A DNA stretch of 60,035 nt, taken from assembly GCA_947593615.1 (NCBI GenBank), contig CANQDR010000010.1, positions 1 through 60,035 on the forward strand, read 5' to 3'. The notes beneath the pieces are model-generated. The model was given only the letters and a program-made list of their open reading frames with translations. It did no database searches and was not told where the DNA came from. Below, one piece after another: positions 23,711 through 32,701 of the stretch; position 1 is the stretch's first letter; every line of letters starts with the position of its first letter. Origin of the DNA: an uncultured Clostridia bacterium (GTDB lineage: Bacteria; Bacillota; Clostridia; Oscillospirales; Acutalibacteraceae). Both the position numbers and the translations under genes were made by a program.

Positions 23711-23740
23711 GCACTTTACAGAAATGTAGAGTGCTTTTTT
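23711..23740 (+). terminator. Terminator between minor head and scaffold genes
   Basis: GCACTTTAC/GTAGAGTGC stem with a 6-base loop, then TTTTTT. Partial termination here would adjust the ratio of head-completion to capsid proteins. Confidence 0.8.
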
Positions 23741-23832
23741 ATAACCAAAATTGACCGTTCCTAAGTCGTAAAACTAAGGATAGAATGAGGAGCAACCTCG
23801 TAAAAAAGCGTATCGAAGAAAGGAGCATTTAT

Positions 23833-24378
23833 ATGCAAAGAAAATTTTTAGAGGACTTAGGACTTGAAAAGGAAGTAATTGATAAAATCCTTGACGAGAA
23901 TGGAGCAGACCTCGAAAAAACAAAGGCAAAACTTGAAGCTGAGCGTGATAACTACAAATCACAGCTTGAAACCGCTCAAAACGCACTAAAGGAGTTTGAG
24001 GGAGTTGATGTTAAGGACCTGCAGGAAAAGATTACAACCCTTAACAACGACCTTGCCAAAAAGGACACAGAGTATCAGCAAAAAATTGCAGATATGGGGT
24101 TTAATTCGGTTCTTGACGGTGCAATTGCGAAGAGCGGTGCAAAGAACACAAAGGCAGTTAAGGCGCTGCTTGACCTTGAAGCCTTGAAAACAAGTAAAAA
24201 TCAGGCAGAAGATATTACAAAGGCTCTTGAAACAGTGAAATCCGAAAATGATTTTATGTTTACATCAAATGAGCCGTTTAAAAATCCTGTAAAAGATACA
24301 GGAAGCGGTAATAACTTTGGCAGCAATGATGACGCAATGCGTGCCGTTATGGGATTACCGCCTGAAAATAAAAATTAA
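23833..24378 (+). CDS. Scaffold protein, GP20 family
   Basis: The protein has 181 residues from ATG 23833 (AAAGGAG upstream). A long coiled coil (DLEKTKAKLEAERDNYKSQL and following) and the C-terminal DAMRAVMGLP motif match phage minor structural GP20 scaffolds. The gene lies just before the capsid gene, as usual. Confidence 0.85.
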   Translation: MQRKFLEDLGLEKEVIDKILDENGADLEKTKAKLEAERDNYKSQLETAQNALKEFEGVDVKDLQEKITTLNNDLAKKDTEYQQKIADMGFNSVLDGAIAKSGAKNTKAVKALLDLEALKTSKNQAEDITKALETVKSENDFMFTSNEPFKNPVKDTGSGNNFGSNDDAMRAVMGLPPENKN

Positions 24379-24396
24379 TGAAAGAAGGAATAATTT

Positions 24397-25269
24397 ATGC
24401 CAAACACATTAGTGTTACCCAAAAATTATACCGCGTTGCTTGATGAAGTGTACAAGCGTGCGTCAGTAACATCCGACCTTACAGGCGATTCCGCTATGGT
24501 AAGAGCAGGTGTGAACGTCAATGAAATTTGTTATCCTCAGATGTCAGTTACCGGATTGGGCGACTACGACAGAAACAGCGGTTACACAAGCGGTTCTGTA
24601 AATCTTGACTGGAAAACCGTTAAGTATAACTATGACAGAGGTACAAAAATTTCCGTTGACGCTATGGATAATCAGGAGAGTTTTAATCTTGCTTTCGGAA
24701 AAGCAGGCTCAGAACTTATAAGAACAAAAGTAGCTCCCGAGGCAGACGCGTTTACATTTGCAACGCTGGCAGGTGTCGAGGGAATTTCAAAGGCTGAAGA
24801 AGCTACATTTGCAAGTGCCGCTGAGTTTCTTACTGCTCTTATTGAAGCAAAGAATAAAATGGATGAGGATGAAGTCCCGGAAGAGGAACGTTACCTATAT
24901 GCAACTCCCACACTCCTCAATGGCGTTATGGCTCTTGACACAACAAAATCAAGAGAAATTCTCAGTTGCTTTGCAGTGAAAAAGTCAGTACCTCAGTCAC
25001 GTTTTTATACTGCTATTGATATGCTCGACGGTAAATCACCATCAGAAGAAGCAGGACATTATAAGAAAGCTGAAGCAGGCAAAGATATTAATTTTATGAT
25101 TATTCATAAGCCTGCACTTATTAAGTACGACAAGCACATTGCAAATGACCTTATTGCTCCTGCAAACAACCCGGACAGCGATTCATATATCCTGAAATAC
25201 CGCAAATACGGTCTTGTAGATGTATATAAAAATAAGGTCGCAGGTATTTATCTTAGTCACAAAGCGTAA
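24397..25269 (+). CDS. Major capsid protein
   Basis: The protein has 290 residues. It starts MPNTLVLPKNYTALLDEVYK, typical of A118/Listeria-type capsids of the HK97 fold, and includes the DRGTKISVDAMDNQES segment and a C-terminal YGLVDVYKNKVAGIY. A strong ribosome binding site (AGAAGGA) precedes it. No head protease gene is found, as is normal in SPP1-like phages. Confidence 0.9.
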   Translation: MPNTLVLPKNYTALLDEVYKRASVTSDLTGDSAMVRAGVNVNEICYPQMSVTGLGDYDRNSGYTSGSVNLDWKTVKYNYDRGTKISVDAMDNQESFNLAFGKAGSELIRTKVAPEADAFTFATLAGVEGISKAEEATFASAAEFLTALIEAKNKMDEDEVPEEERYLYATPTLLNGVMALDTTKSREILSCFAVKKSVPQSRFYTAIDMLDGKSPSEEAGHYKKAEAGKDINFMIIHKPALIKYDKHIANDLIAPANNPDSDSYILKYRKYGLVDVYKNKVAGIYLSHKA

Positions 25270-25280
25270 GGAGTGATTTT

Positions 25281-25379
25281 ATGAAAACAATAGGACTTGA
25301 AATTAAACCAAAAAAGCAAAAACAAAACGGAAAACCTAAAGAAACGGAAAAACCAACAGAAAAAAATTCAGAAGAGTAA
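25281..25379 (+). CDS. 32-residue basic phage protein
   Basis: AAGGAGTG lies just upstream. The product starts MKTIGLEIKPKK and is very rich in K, E and P. Short proteins of this type follow capsid genes in many Firmicutes phages. Function unknown. Confidence 0.5.
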   Translation: MKTIGLEIKPKKQKQNGKPKETEKPTEKNSEE

Positions 25380-25393
25380 TAGGAGGCGGTTAG

Positions 25394-25783
25394 ATGATTG
25401 TTTACGCTGATTGCAAATTCTATACAAAAGAATATCTTAGCGGCAGAAAAGCGGTCATTGATACCGCTTCTTTTGATTTTTACGCAAGAAAAGCTACTCA
25501 GATAGTTAAAACCTATACATTTAAAAACGTGGATGAAGCCGAAATTCCCGAATGTGTAAAGATGTGCTGCTGTGAAGTTGCAGAGTTGTTATTTAAGGCT
25601 GATAACAGCTCCGCAAGCAGCAGTATTTCCAGCGGGATATCTTCGGAAAAGGTTGGAGACCAGTCTATAAGCTACGAAAGCGCAGACAGCCAAAGACAGG
25701 CTTTGTCAAGTAATATTAAGTCAGTTATCTATTCGTGGCTTGCAGATACAGGATTATTGTACAGAGGTGTGGCAAAGTGCTGA
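25394..25783 (+). CDS. Head-tail connector (gp15/gp6-like adaptor)
   Basis: The protein has 129 residues. The helical N-terminal part (FDFYARKATQIVKTYTF), the central PECVKMCCCEVAELL and the serine-rich loop before SYESADSQR are the pattern of SPP1 gp15-type adaptors. Its position after the capsid gene agrees. Confidence 0.75.
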   Translation: MIVYADCKFYTKEYLSGRKAVIDTASFDFYARKATQIVKTYTFKNVDEAEIPECVKMCCCEVAELLFKADNSSASSSISSGISSEKVGDQSISYESADSQRQALSSNIKSVIYSWLADTGLLYRGVAKC

Positions 25784-26154
25784 CAAACTCAGATTGCACG
25801 GTATATCGGCACAACGGCAAAGGTTTTGACCGATATTATATATCTGCTTGTCATTGGCAGCCAAACAAGGCGGCGAATGTTTTAAAAAGCGGCAACCAAA
25901 ACGCAGACGGAATTACGGTTTATATTCCTGCCGATGTTTGGCTGGCGAGTTTTGGTACTACAGCCCTGAATCCTGCCAAAGACATCATCGTCAAAGGGGT
26001 GTGCAGTTTCATTTTTGACAATTCAAGTGATAAATCGGCTTCTGAGAGCATGAAATCATTGCGTGAAAACTATGAAATACATACGATTATGAGTATTGAC
26101 CGCAAGCTATACGGTTCTCCGAATTTACAGCATATAAAGATTTCTGCAAGGTAG
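25777..26154 (+). CDS. Head completion/minor capsid protein
   Basis: The protein has 125 residues, starts at GTG 25777 (AGAGGTG upstream) and overlaps the adaptor by 7 bp. TVYIPADVWLASFGT and VKGVCSFIFDNSS suit the small beta-barrel head-closure proteins of this gene order (SPP1 gp16 position). Confidence 0.65.
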   Translation: MLTNSDCTVYRHNGKGFDRYYISACHWQPNKAANVLKSGNQNADGITVYIPADVWLASFGTTALNPAKDIIVKGVCSFIFDNSSDKSASESMKSLRENYEIHTIMSIDRKLYGSPNLQHIKISAR

Positions 26155-26162
26155 GTAATTTC

Positions 26163-26636
26163 ATGATTATTAAACAGCCTAAGGACATGAATATTAACGG
26201 TTCTTTAAAATTCAAGTGGGATAGACAGTTTGGAAGCCTAACAACCGAAAAGCTGAATAGGGCGCAAAAGTTTATTGACAGTGAGTGTATCAGGTTAATG
26301 AAACCATATACACCATTTAGAAACGGCTTTTTAGAGAAGTCCGCAACGCTGGGAACGGTAATAGGAAGCGGAAAAATACAGCAAATTACACCTTATGCAC
26401 GTTATCTTTACTACGGTGAGGTTTACGGTCCGAATTTCCCAATTATGGAGAATGGCATTGTAATTGGTTGGTATTCAATACCCAAAATGAAAAAGCACCC
26501 CACGGGCAGAAACCTGAAATACAATGCTTCAAAACATCCGCAAGCAGGAAAGATGTGGTTCGAAAGAATGAAAGCCGACCGCAAAGGCGAAATCCTGAGA
26601 GGTGCGGCGGCAATTGCAGGAGGTAAACCTAAATGA
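26163..26636 (+). CDS. Minor capsid/head-tail joining protein
   Basis: The protein has 157 residues. MKPYTPFRNGFLEKSA, then ITPYARYLYYGEVYGPNFPI and the C-terminal KMWFERMKADRK, are the usual features of the 'minor capsid protein' of A118-like phages, related to HK97 gp10. Overlaps the next gene by 4 bp. Confidence 0.75.
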   Translation: MIIKQPKDMNINGSLKFKWDRQFGSLTTEKLNRAQKFIDSECIRLMKPYTPFRNGFLEKSATLGTVIGSGKIQQITPYARYLYYGEVYGPNFPIMENGIVIGWYSIPKMKKHPTGRNLKYNASKHPQAGKMWFERMKADRKGEILRGAAAIAGGKPK

Positions 26637-27061
26637 ACATAATCGAACTTGTTAAGTCTATATTGCTTGAGTTTCCTAAAATAAATGATTTGCATATAGA
26701 CTACAACGAATCTGCTCCTGATGAATTTGGCTTGTATCCGACAGGAGACACACTTGTTAAAGAGGATATACTGGGCAACCAAACACGACAACATAAATTC
26801 ATACTCTATGCGGTATATCAGTCGTTTAACGATTATGACCGTCTTGCGAACAGCGGCACATTGCTTGAATTGCAGATGTGGCTTGAACGACATGCGAATA
26901 ATCAGGAAGTGTCAATAACAGTTGATGATAAAGCGCTTACAGGTCGGCTTACAAAATTGACCTGTGCAAATGGTATGCTATACAACATACCCGATGAAAA
27001 CACAAACAGCGGTGTACAATATCAACTTCAAATCACCGCAGAATATAAAATACAAAATTGA
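26633..27061 (+). CDS. Tail terminator/minor capsid protein
   Basis: The protein has 142 residues. LHIDYNESAPDEFGLYPTGD, then HKFILYAVYQSFNDYDRLAN, is typical of the minor capsid/tail completion protein that precedes the tail tube gene in A118-like phages. Confidence 0.75.
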   Translation: MNIIELVKSILLEFPKINDLHIDYNESAPDEFGLYPTGDTLVKEDILGNQTRQHKFILYAVYQSFNDYDRLANSGTLLELQMWLERHANNQEVSITVDDKALTGRLTKLTCANGMLYNIPDENTNSGVQYQLQITAEYKIQN

Positions 27062-27077
27062 AAGCGAGAAATATAAA

Positions 27078-27566
27078 ATGGCAAAAGGCGAAAAAATGGA
27101 AAGAAAATGGCTTGCCCATTACATTGACAGTAATTTTGGAAGCAGTACGGAAAATTATATCCGGCTGGGGCAGGACCTTGAGGAATATAACATTGAAATG
27201 AATCCTGATTCTGACACCAAAAAGAATATTTTAGGTGAAAATTCCACAATTGTTAAGGGCTATGACCCGTCGGGCACCGTTGATACATATTACGCATACG
27301 AGGATGATCCTCTGTTTGAACATTTGGCAGAAATCATAAATACAAGAGCAACAGGCGGAAGTCTTAAAACAACTGTTGTTGATGTTCTGGTCGACGGATC
27401 AGGCACCGTAGTTTGGGCATACAAGGAAGATGCAATTATTATTCCGCAGTCAATGGGCGGTGATACCGGCGGCGTTCAAATTCCGTTTGAAGTGCATTAC
27501 AATGGTAATCGCACGAAAGGTACATGGGCAATTGCAACTAATAAGTTCACACCATCAGAAGATTAA
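27078..27566 (+). CDS. Major tail (tube) protein
   Basis: The protein has 162 residues from ATG 27078; an upstream extension overlaps the previous gene and is unlikely. WLAHYIDSNFGSSTENYIRL, the NPDSDTKKNILGENSTIVKG segment and the C-terminal GDTGGVQIPFEVHYNGNRTK match phage tail tube proteins. A terminator follows at 27586-27611. Confidence 0.85.
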   Translation: MAKGEKMERKWLAHYIDSNFGSSTENYIRLGQDLEEYNIEMNPDSDTKKNILGENSTIVKGYDPSGTVDTYYAYEDDPLFEHLAEIINTRATGGSLKTTVVDVLVDGSGTVVWAYKEDAIIIPQSMGGDTGGVQIPFEVHYNGNRTKGTWAIATNKFTPSED

Positions 27567-27585
27567 TAACAAGATGAATAGTAAG

Positions 27586-27611
27586 AAAAGGGCGGGTAAA
27601 ACCGCCCTTTT
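27586..27611 (+). terminator. Terminator after the tail tube gene
   Basis: AAAAGGGCGG pairs with CCGCCCTTTT around a 6-base loop. It allows high tube-protein expression relative to the chaperones downstream. Confidence 0.85.
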
Positions 27612-27632
27612 AGTTTAAGGAGTGAAAAAAAT

Positions 27633-28067
27633 TTGGAGAAAATTACTTTTAACAGCGGATATAAAGAATATCAGATTAACGATGATGAGAATGCAGTAAT
27701 CCGCATAAACACAACAGATATGTCAATTCTTGACCGTATAAATGAGGTAAAAAAGAGTCTTAATGGCATTATGAATAAATATGAAGCTTTGGAAAAGGAA
27801 AATTTATCAACTGACGAGGCAATACCGTTTTTGTCGGAGTGCGATAAGGATATAAGAAAACAGATTAATTATATTTTTGGTTCTGATGTATGTACAGCGG
27901 CATTTGGTACATCGAATTGTATTTCCTCCTGCGGCGGTCAGCCCTTATTTATGAATTTTTTTGACGCTATAATACCGATAATAGAAAAAGATGTCATTGC
28001 TGAGCAAAAACTATCATCGAAAAATATTGAAAAATATACTTCTCAAGCGAAGAAGTTTTCAAAATGA
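27633..28067 (+). CDS. Tail assembly chaperone
   Basis: The protein has 144 residues and starts at TTG with AAGGAG upstream. The order tube, this gene, Gp15-family gene, tape measure marks it as the first tail assembly chaperone (gpG-like). It overlaps the next gene by 4 bp (ATGA), the place where other phages use frameshifting, but no clear slippery site was seen. Confidence 0.75.
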   Translation: MEKITFNSGYKEYQINDDENAVIRINTTDMSILDRINEVKKSLNGIMNKYEALEKENLSTDEAIPFLSECDKDIRKQINYIFGSDVCTAAFGTSNCISSCGGQPLFMNFFDAIIPIIEKDVIAEQKLSSKNIEKYTSQAKKFSK

Positions 28068-28612
28068 TAGGTTCACTTCCTACGAGCCTTGAAGTTGACG
28101 GTAAACAGTACGAAATTAATTCTGATTTTCGAATTGCCCTGTTGATTTTTGAGGCTTACAACGACCCTGAATTATCCGGCTATGATAAAGTATCAGCTTG
28201 TTTAAATTGCTTGTATAAAGAAATTCCGCAAAATGCAGAAGAAGCGCTTAAAAAAGCAACATGGTTCCTTGACGGCGGCAATATGCCCAAGTCAAAACAA
28301 GCCCCGGTCAAAATTATGGATTGGGAGTACGACCAAGCTATTATATTTCCTGCTGTTAATAAAGTTGCAGGCTGCGAGACACGCACAGTAGATTATATGC
28401 ATTGGTGGTCTTTTCTCGGCTTGTTTAACGAGATAGGCGAGGGACTTTATTCACAGGTCATGAATATCCGTGCCAAACGTGCTAAAGGCAAAAAGCTCGA
28501 AAAATGGGAACGGGAGTTTTACAACGAGCATAAAGCATTAATTAATATTAAGGAAAAGCTGACGGCTGAGGAACAGGTTCAAATGGATTATATCAATGAG
28601 CTGTTAAAGTAG
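28064..28612 (+). CDS. Gp15-family tail assembly protein
   Basis: The protein has 182 residues. SDFRIALLIFEAYNDPEL, DWEYDQAIIFPAVNKVAGCE, then YMHWWSFLGLFNEIGEG, are the signatures of the phage Gp15 family. It acts in tail assembly just before the tape measure. Confidence 0.88.
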   Translation: MIGSLPTSLEVDGKQYEINSDFRIALLIFEAYNDPELSGYDKVSACLNCLYKEIPQNAEEALKKATWFLDGGNMPKSKQAPVKIMDWEYDQAIIFPAVNKVAGCETRTVDYMHWWSFLGLFNEIGEGLYSQVMNIRAKRAKGKKLEKWEREFYNEHKALINIKEKLTAEEQVQMDYINELLK

Positions 28613-28707
28613 ATAAATTTATTCAAAAATATTTTTATAGCATACGTCCGCAGATATAAGCTGTTTTTATATATATAAGAATTTATTTTGTGAAGGGAAG
28701 TGATTAC

Positions 28708-31458
28708 GTGGCAGTTGACGGCAGTTTGATTTTTGATACTAAAATAGATACCGATGGAGTTGCCAAAGGTACAAAACAAGTATCTTCAAAAATGAAAGAG
28801 GTATCATCAAAGGTAATTGAGCTTAAGAATAAGATTTCCTCTGCCGAAAAAGAGGTTGCAAACTTAACGCAAGAGCTTGAAAAAATGGCAAATACTCCCA
28901 TTAAGAGTGACATTACCGAGAAACTCGAAAAAGACATTGGAAAAGCTAAAAATCAGCTCAGGTCTTTATATGAAGAAGCTGACCGTATAGGAAATGCGAA
29001 ACAAGCTGACCTTACAAGCATGGGCTTTGGTACCGAATATCTTGACAATATGTTGTCACAAGATGAAAATTGGAACAAAGTACAAAAGCAAATTGATGAT
29101 GCAGAGACCAAATTACAAGAATACGAGCGTGAGCTAAAGCAAGTTAAATCCGCTGAATCAAATGTCACCGGGAAAGATACTGCCGAGTATGCTGAAAAGA
29201 AGAAAAAATTAGAGGATTTGTCAGGAAAACTCAACGTTTATAAGGCAAAACTGAGAGAAGCTGAAAACGAAGAAAAATCCAATAAAAAAGAGCTGAAATC
29301 TACTGTTGATGTATTTGAACAATTTTCAAAGGCATTAAAAAATGTGTATTCTCGTTTGAAAAAGGCTTTTAACAGCACTATAGTAAAAACAATCAAGAAT
29401 ATTGGTAAAAATACATCACACACAAATTCGCAGATGAATTTGCTTTCAAAATCTTTGCAGAGAATCAAACAGGCATTGGCAGGATTGCTGTTGTATAAAG
29501 TGCTGCAAGGTGGATTAAAGGGAATAAAAGAGGGCATAGACAACCTCGCACAAGTAAATCCGAAAGTAAATGAAAATCTCTCTGCGCTTATAACATCTCT
29601 AGATTATCTGAAAAATTCTCTTGCAACAGCATTTGCGCCGATTTTAAATGTAGTAACTCCTATACTGACAGGCTTTATGGATACCTTATCCACAGTAACA
29701 GACAAAGTCGCGCAGTTTATAGCAGCTCTTACAGGGCAATCTGAGTACACTAAAGCTGTCAAAATACAGAAAGATTACGCCGCAAGTCTTACTGATACAG
29801 CTTCCGCTGCAAAAGAAAACACAAAGGCCGCAAAAGAAAATCAGAAATATCTTGCCGGATATGATGAACTTAATGTTATGCCCGATAATTCAAGTTCAGA
29901 TACTTTTACTTCAACAAATAATGCTAACGAAATTGTGCCGAGTGAAATGTTTACAACATCCTATATCACAGGTGGCATAAGCGATTTTGCAAAAAGAGTA
30001 AAAGAGTTATTTCAAAAGCAGGATTTTGAGGGCTTGGGACAGCTTGCAGCCGACAAACTTAATAAGGCAATGTCTAAGATTAATTGGTCCAAAATTCGCA
30101 ACACAGCTAAAAAATGGGCTGGTAATATCGCAGGCTTTCTGAATGGTGCTGTTGAAAAGTTGGACTGGTTTTTAACAGGTACAACAATTGGCAACGGCAT
30201 AATGACGGCTGTTGATTTTGCTTATACATTTTTAACTACGTTTAACTTTACCGAGCTTGGAGTAGGCATTGCAAACGCATTAAACGGATTGTTCAGTACA
30301 ATTGATTGGTCGGAGTTAGGCGCTACATTTGGAGCGGTGTTGCAGGCAATCATTTCAACAGGTTTTGGTTTTGTTACAACGTTTGACTGGGAAAAGGCAG
30401 GCTTATCTATATCAGATCTTATTAATGGATTTTTCACACAAATTGATTGGGCAATGGCTGGACAAACCATTTCTAATGGGATAATCGGCGCATTTTCAAC
30501 TATTTCTACAGCATTGCAAAATATTGATTGGGAGCAAATAGGAAAAGACATAGGCGAATTTTTTGCAAATATTGATTGGTGGGGAATACTTGTATCAGCA
30601 GCAGAGGCGATATGGTCTGCAATTACAGGTATTGTAGAAATGCTTGCAGGATTATGGGAAGAAAATCCGATAGCAGCGGTAATTATGACAATTGTAGCAG
30701 CGTTAGGAGCGTTTGCCGTAATTATGGCAATAGTTAATGCTGTTATGATGGTAAATCCAATTACATGGATTGTATTAGGAATTATGGCTCTTATTGCTGC
30801 TATTGTGGCTTGCATAGTTTATTGGGATGATATTTGTAAAGCAATTCAATCTGCATGGGAATGGATTTGCGATTTGTTTTCCGATGTTGGGGGGTGGATT
30901 TGGGATAACTTAATTTCACCTGTAATTGGATTTTTTGAAACACTTTGGACAAGCGTTTGTGATATTTTTCAAAATATTGCAGATTTCATAAAAGGTATCT
31001 GGGATGGTATATGGAACTCAATAAAATGGGTTATAAACTTAATTATTGACGGTATTAATTCTCTTTGGACAGGTATTTATACGGTTGTCAAAGGCATTGT
31101 CGATTCAATAGGCGGTATTGCAGGTGCGATAGGAGATATATTTGGTCAAGACTGGCATTTTTCTATGCCGTCAGAACCACCTTTGATTCCCAAACTCGCA
31201 ACAGGTACAGTAGTTCCTGCAAGCTATGGTGAATTTCTTGCCGTTCTCGGTGATAACAAGCGCGAACCCGAGGTGGTTTCCCCGTTATCAACAATGAAAC
31301 AAGCTGTAAAAGAAGCAATTGCCGAAATAAACTTAGGAAGCAATGACGGCGGAAATGAGGAAATCAATATATATCTTGACGGCGAAAAAGTTTTTAAAGT
31401 TATGGTTGACAAAAATTATCACTTTAAAAAAAGTCACGGATATTCTGCGTTTTCATAA
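28708..31458 (+). CDS. Tape measure protein
   Basis: The protein has 916 residues from GTG 28708 (GAAGGGA upstream). Residues 1-220 are coiled coil. A central part has repeated hydrophobic segments with short INWS/IDWS/FDWE-type repeats (about 450-640), and membrane-like helices (IAAVIMTIVAALGAFAVIMA) follow. This composition is typical of tape measures. At 2.7 kb it predicts a tail of about 130-140 nm, using the usual ratio of roughly 0.15 nm per residue. Confidence 0.92.
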   Translation: MAVDGSLIFDTKIDTDGVAKGTKQVSSKMKEVSSKVIELKNKISSAEKEVANLTQELEKMANTPIKSDITEKLEKDIGKAKNQLRSLYEEADRIGNAKQADLTSMGFGTEYLDNMLSQDENWNKVQKQIDDAETKLQEYERELKQVKSAESNVTGKDTAEYAEKKKKLEDLSGKLNVYKAKLREAENEEKSNKKELKSTVDVFEQFSKALKNVYSRLKKAFNSTIVKTIKNIGKNTSHTNSQMNLLSKSLQRIKQALAGLLLYKVLQGGLKGIKEGIDNLAQVNPKVNENLSALITSLDYLKNSLATAFAPILNVVTPILTGFMDTLSTVTDKVAQFIAALTGQSEYTKAVKIQKDYAASLTDTASAAKENTKAAKENQKYLAGYDELNVMPDNSSSDTFTSTNNANEIVPSEMFTTSYITGGISDFAKRVKELFQKQDFEGLGQLAADKLNKAMSKINWSKIRNTAKKWAGNIAGFLNGAVEKLDWFLTGTTIGNGIMTAVDFAYTFLTTFNFTELGVGIANALNGLFSTIDWSELGATFGAVLQAIISTGFGFVTTFDWEKAGLSISDLINGFFTQIDWAMAGQTISNGIIGAFSTISTALQNIDWEQIGKDIGEFFANIDWWGILVSAAEAIWSAITGIVEMLAGLWEENPIAAVIMTIVAALGAFAVIMAIVNAVMMVNPITWIVLGIMALIAAIVACIVYWDDICKAIQSAWEWICDLFSDVGGWIWDNLISPVIGFFETLWTSVCDIFQNIADFIKGIWDGIWNSIKWVINLIIDGINSLWTGIYTVVKGIVDSIGGIAGAIGDIFGQDWHFSMPSEPPLIPKLATGTVVPASYGEFLAVLGDNKREPEVVSPLSTMKQAVKEAIAEINLGSNDGGNEEINIYLDGEKVFKVMVDKNYHFKKSHGYSAFS

Positions 31459-31521
31459 ATATCCTCATAATATTAGGAATAATCGTTTTTTTAGTAAATT
31501 GCTTAAAATAAATACTTTTTG

Positions 31522-31550
31522 TTGACTTTTAGATAATCTTGTTATATTAT
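31522..31550 (+). promoter_or_regulatory. Promoter of the SHOCT gene
   Basis: TTGACT (31522-31527), 17-bp spacer, TATTAT (31545-31550). An independent promoter inside the tail operon is a mark of a moron gene expressed in the lysogen. Confidence 0.6.
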
Positions 31551-31585
31551 GATGTTAAAGTTATATATTGTAACGAGGTGCATCT

Positions 31586-32080
31586 ATGTCTGAAAAAGCA
31601 TTAATGGAGTTAAAAGCTACTAACGGAATTGTTTTGGTTTATAATAATAGAGTGGTTATTAAAAGAAAAGGATTATTTGCATTTGCTTCACAAGGAATAA
31701 AGGGTGATACTACATTTTTTTACAGTAATTTATCAGGTGTGGATTATAAGAAGCCCGGTATGACAAATGGATATATGAGATTTATTACTGCCGGTACAGC
31801 AAATTATAATTCAAAAACAGGACTTTTTAGTTCCCCAATGAGTAGCGCACAAGATCCCAATACCGTGATACTACGTGCATTTAACCGTAAAATTCCTGCC
31901 TTATCTGAAGAGGTGTATAACCTAATTATGAAAAAAATTAGTGAAATGCAAACACCATTTAATGTTGCAGCAGCGGTTTCTTCTGCGGATGAAATAAGTA
32001 AATATAAGACATTACTTGATCAAGGTGTTATAACTCAAAATGAATTTGAACAAAAGAAAAAGCAACTCCTTAATTTATAA
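31586..32080 (+). CDS. SHOCT-domain protein with PH-like N terminus (moron)
   Basis: The protein has 164 residues. The N-terminal part (IVLVYNNRVVIKRKGLFAF and the following strands) looks like a bacterial PH/DUF4429 domain. The C-terminal 30 residues (ISKYKTLLDQGVITQNEF, then EQKKKQLL) form a SHOCT motif. SHOCT proteins often tether to oligomers or membranes. It has its own promoter and a good ribosome binding site, and it interrupts the tail operon, so it is probably expressed from the prophage. Confidence 0.8.
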   Translation: MSEKALMELKATNGIVLVYNNRVVIKRKGLFAFASQGIKGDTTFFYSNLSGVDYKKPGMTNGYMRFITAGTANYNSKTGLFSSPMSSAQDPNTVILRAFNRKIPALSEEVYNLIMKKISEMQTPFNVAAAVSSADEISKYKTLLDQGVITQNEFEQKKKQLLNL

Positions 32081-32108
32081 ATCAAAGCTACTCCAAACGG
32101 GGTGGCTA

Positions 32109-32137
32109 TTGTAATGTCTGACAAATTATGATATGAT
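32109..32137 (+). promoter_or_regulatory. Promoter of the hydrophobic peptide mRNA
   Basis: TTGTAA, 17-bp spacer, TATGAT. Transcription would start near 32143, at the left inverted block. Confidence 0.5.
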
Positions 32138-32143
32138 TTAAAC

Positions 32144-32348
32144 GGATAAGGCAAATGATAACGGTAGGCGGTTAAGTCTTGCCCCTGTAAGGGGGTGTTG
32201 CCAATGGAGTACATAACGGTAATATTAATTATTGTTCTTTATACTGTCATTGCAATAAAAAAGAAATAAACCGCCACACTCCAATGAAACGGTTTATTTC
32301 TTAAACTAAGTTTTATAGGGGCTAACCGCTTATACGATTTGCCTTATC
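32144..32348. repeat. Inverted blocks framing the peptide locus
   Basis: Three blocks occur in the same order in each 5' region: GATAAGGCAAAT (32145-32156; inverted at 32337-32348), GCGGTTA (32168-32174; 32323-32329) and GCCCCT (32181-32186; 32317-32322). In a full-length mRNA the 5' and 3' blocks would pair. GCCCCT would then be taken from the ribosome binding site. Confidence 0.75.
32204..32269 (+). CDS. Type I toxin-like hydrophobic peptide, 21 residues
   Basis: The peptide is one transmembrane helix (ITVILIIVLYTVIAI) with a KKK tail, like Fst/Ldr and 'holin-like' toxins. AAGGGGGTG is a strong ribosome binding site, but GCCCCT (32181-32186) just upstream can pair with it, so translation may be shut off by the leader. 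The stop codon lies inside a terminator hairpin (32263-32300). A consensus promoter on the opposite strand makes a transcript that overlaps this 3' end. These are the marks of a type I toxin-antitoxin locus. Confidence 0.7.
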   Translation: MEYITVILIIVLYTVIAIKKK

Positions 32349-32349
32349 T
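32263..32349 (-). ncRNA. Candidate antisense RNA of the type I-like locus
   Basis: On the minus strand TTGACA (32378-32383), a 16-bp spacer and TATAAT (32356-32361) drive a short RNA. It would end at the shared hairpin GAAATAAACCG/CGGTTTATTTC, which on this strand is followed by TTTTTT. The RNA is complementary to the 3' end of the peptide mRNA. Confidence 0.65.
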
Positions 32350-32468
32350 ATTTTTATTATATCAAATAAATGTGTTTTGTCAAGCCGCTCTAAAATTTAT
32401 TAACTATAGCGTACATCTACGGGTGTGCGCTATTATTATACATTTTTTTATGAATAGGGGGTGAGAAT

Positions 32469-32645
32469 ATGCCAAATAAAGTAAATGTCTATGATGATGT
32501 TGACCGTACAATTCACGATGGTTGCTCGTATATTCAAAAAATAATTAAAATGGACAGTCGAGTAGAACTAAATGAAATTGCAGAAGTAACAGAAGCTCTT
32601 GCCAAGTTGGTGTCAGCAAGAGCTTTGTTGAATAAAATTCTTTAA
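32469..32645 (+). CDS. Small helical phage protein, 58 residues
   Basis: GGGGGTGAG precedes the ATG. The protein is acidic and helical (MPNKVNVYDDVDRTIHDG, then ELNEIAEVTEALAKLVSA). It lies between the peptide locus and the opposing HicAB pair. Function unknown. Confidence 0.55.
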   Translation: MPNKVNVYDDVDRTIHDGCSYIQKIIKMDSRVELNEIAEVTEALAKLVSARALLNKIL

Positions 32646-32701
32646 TGTCTAATGATTGAACTAAAAATTCGGCATACGGTTTATAACCATATGCCAATAA
32701 A

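Noticed and set aside
27633-28070. Programmed frameshift between the two tail chaperone genes
   Set aside because: Overlap is a plain ATGA and no convincing X-XXY-YYZ site was seen before the stop.
30222-30815. Open frame opposite the tape measure gene
   Set aside because: It is rich in I, A and P as expected from the reverse complement of hydrophobic repeats. No ribosome binding site.
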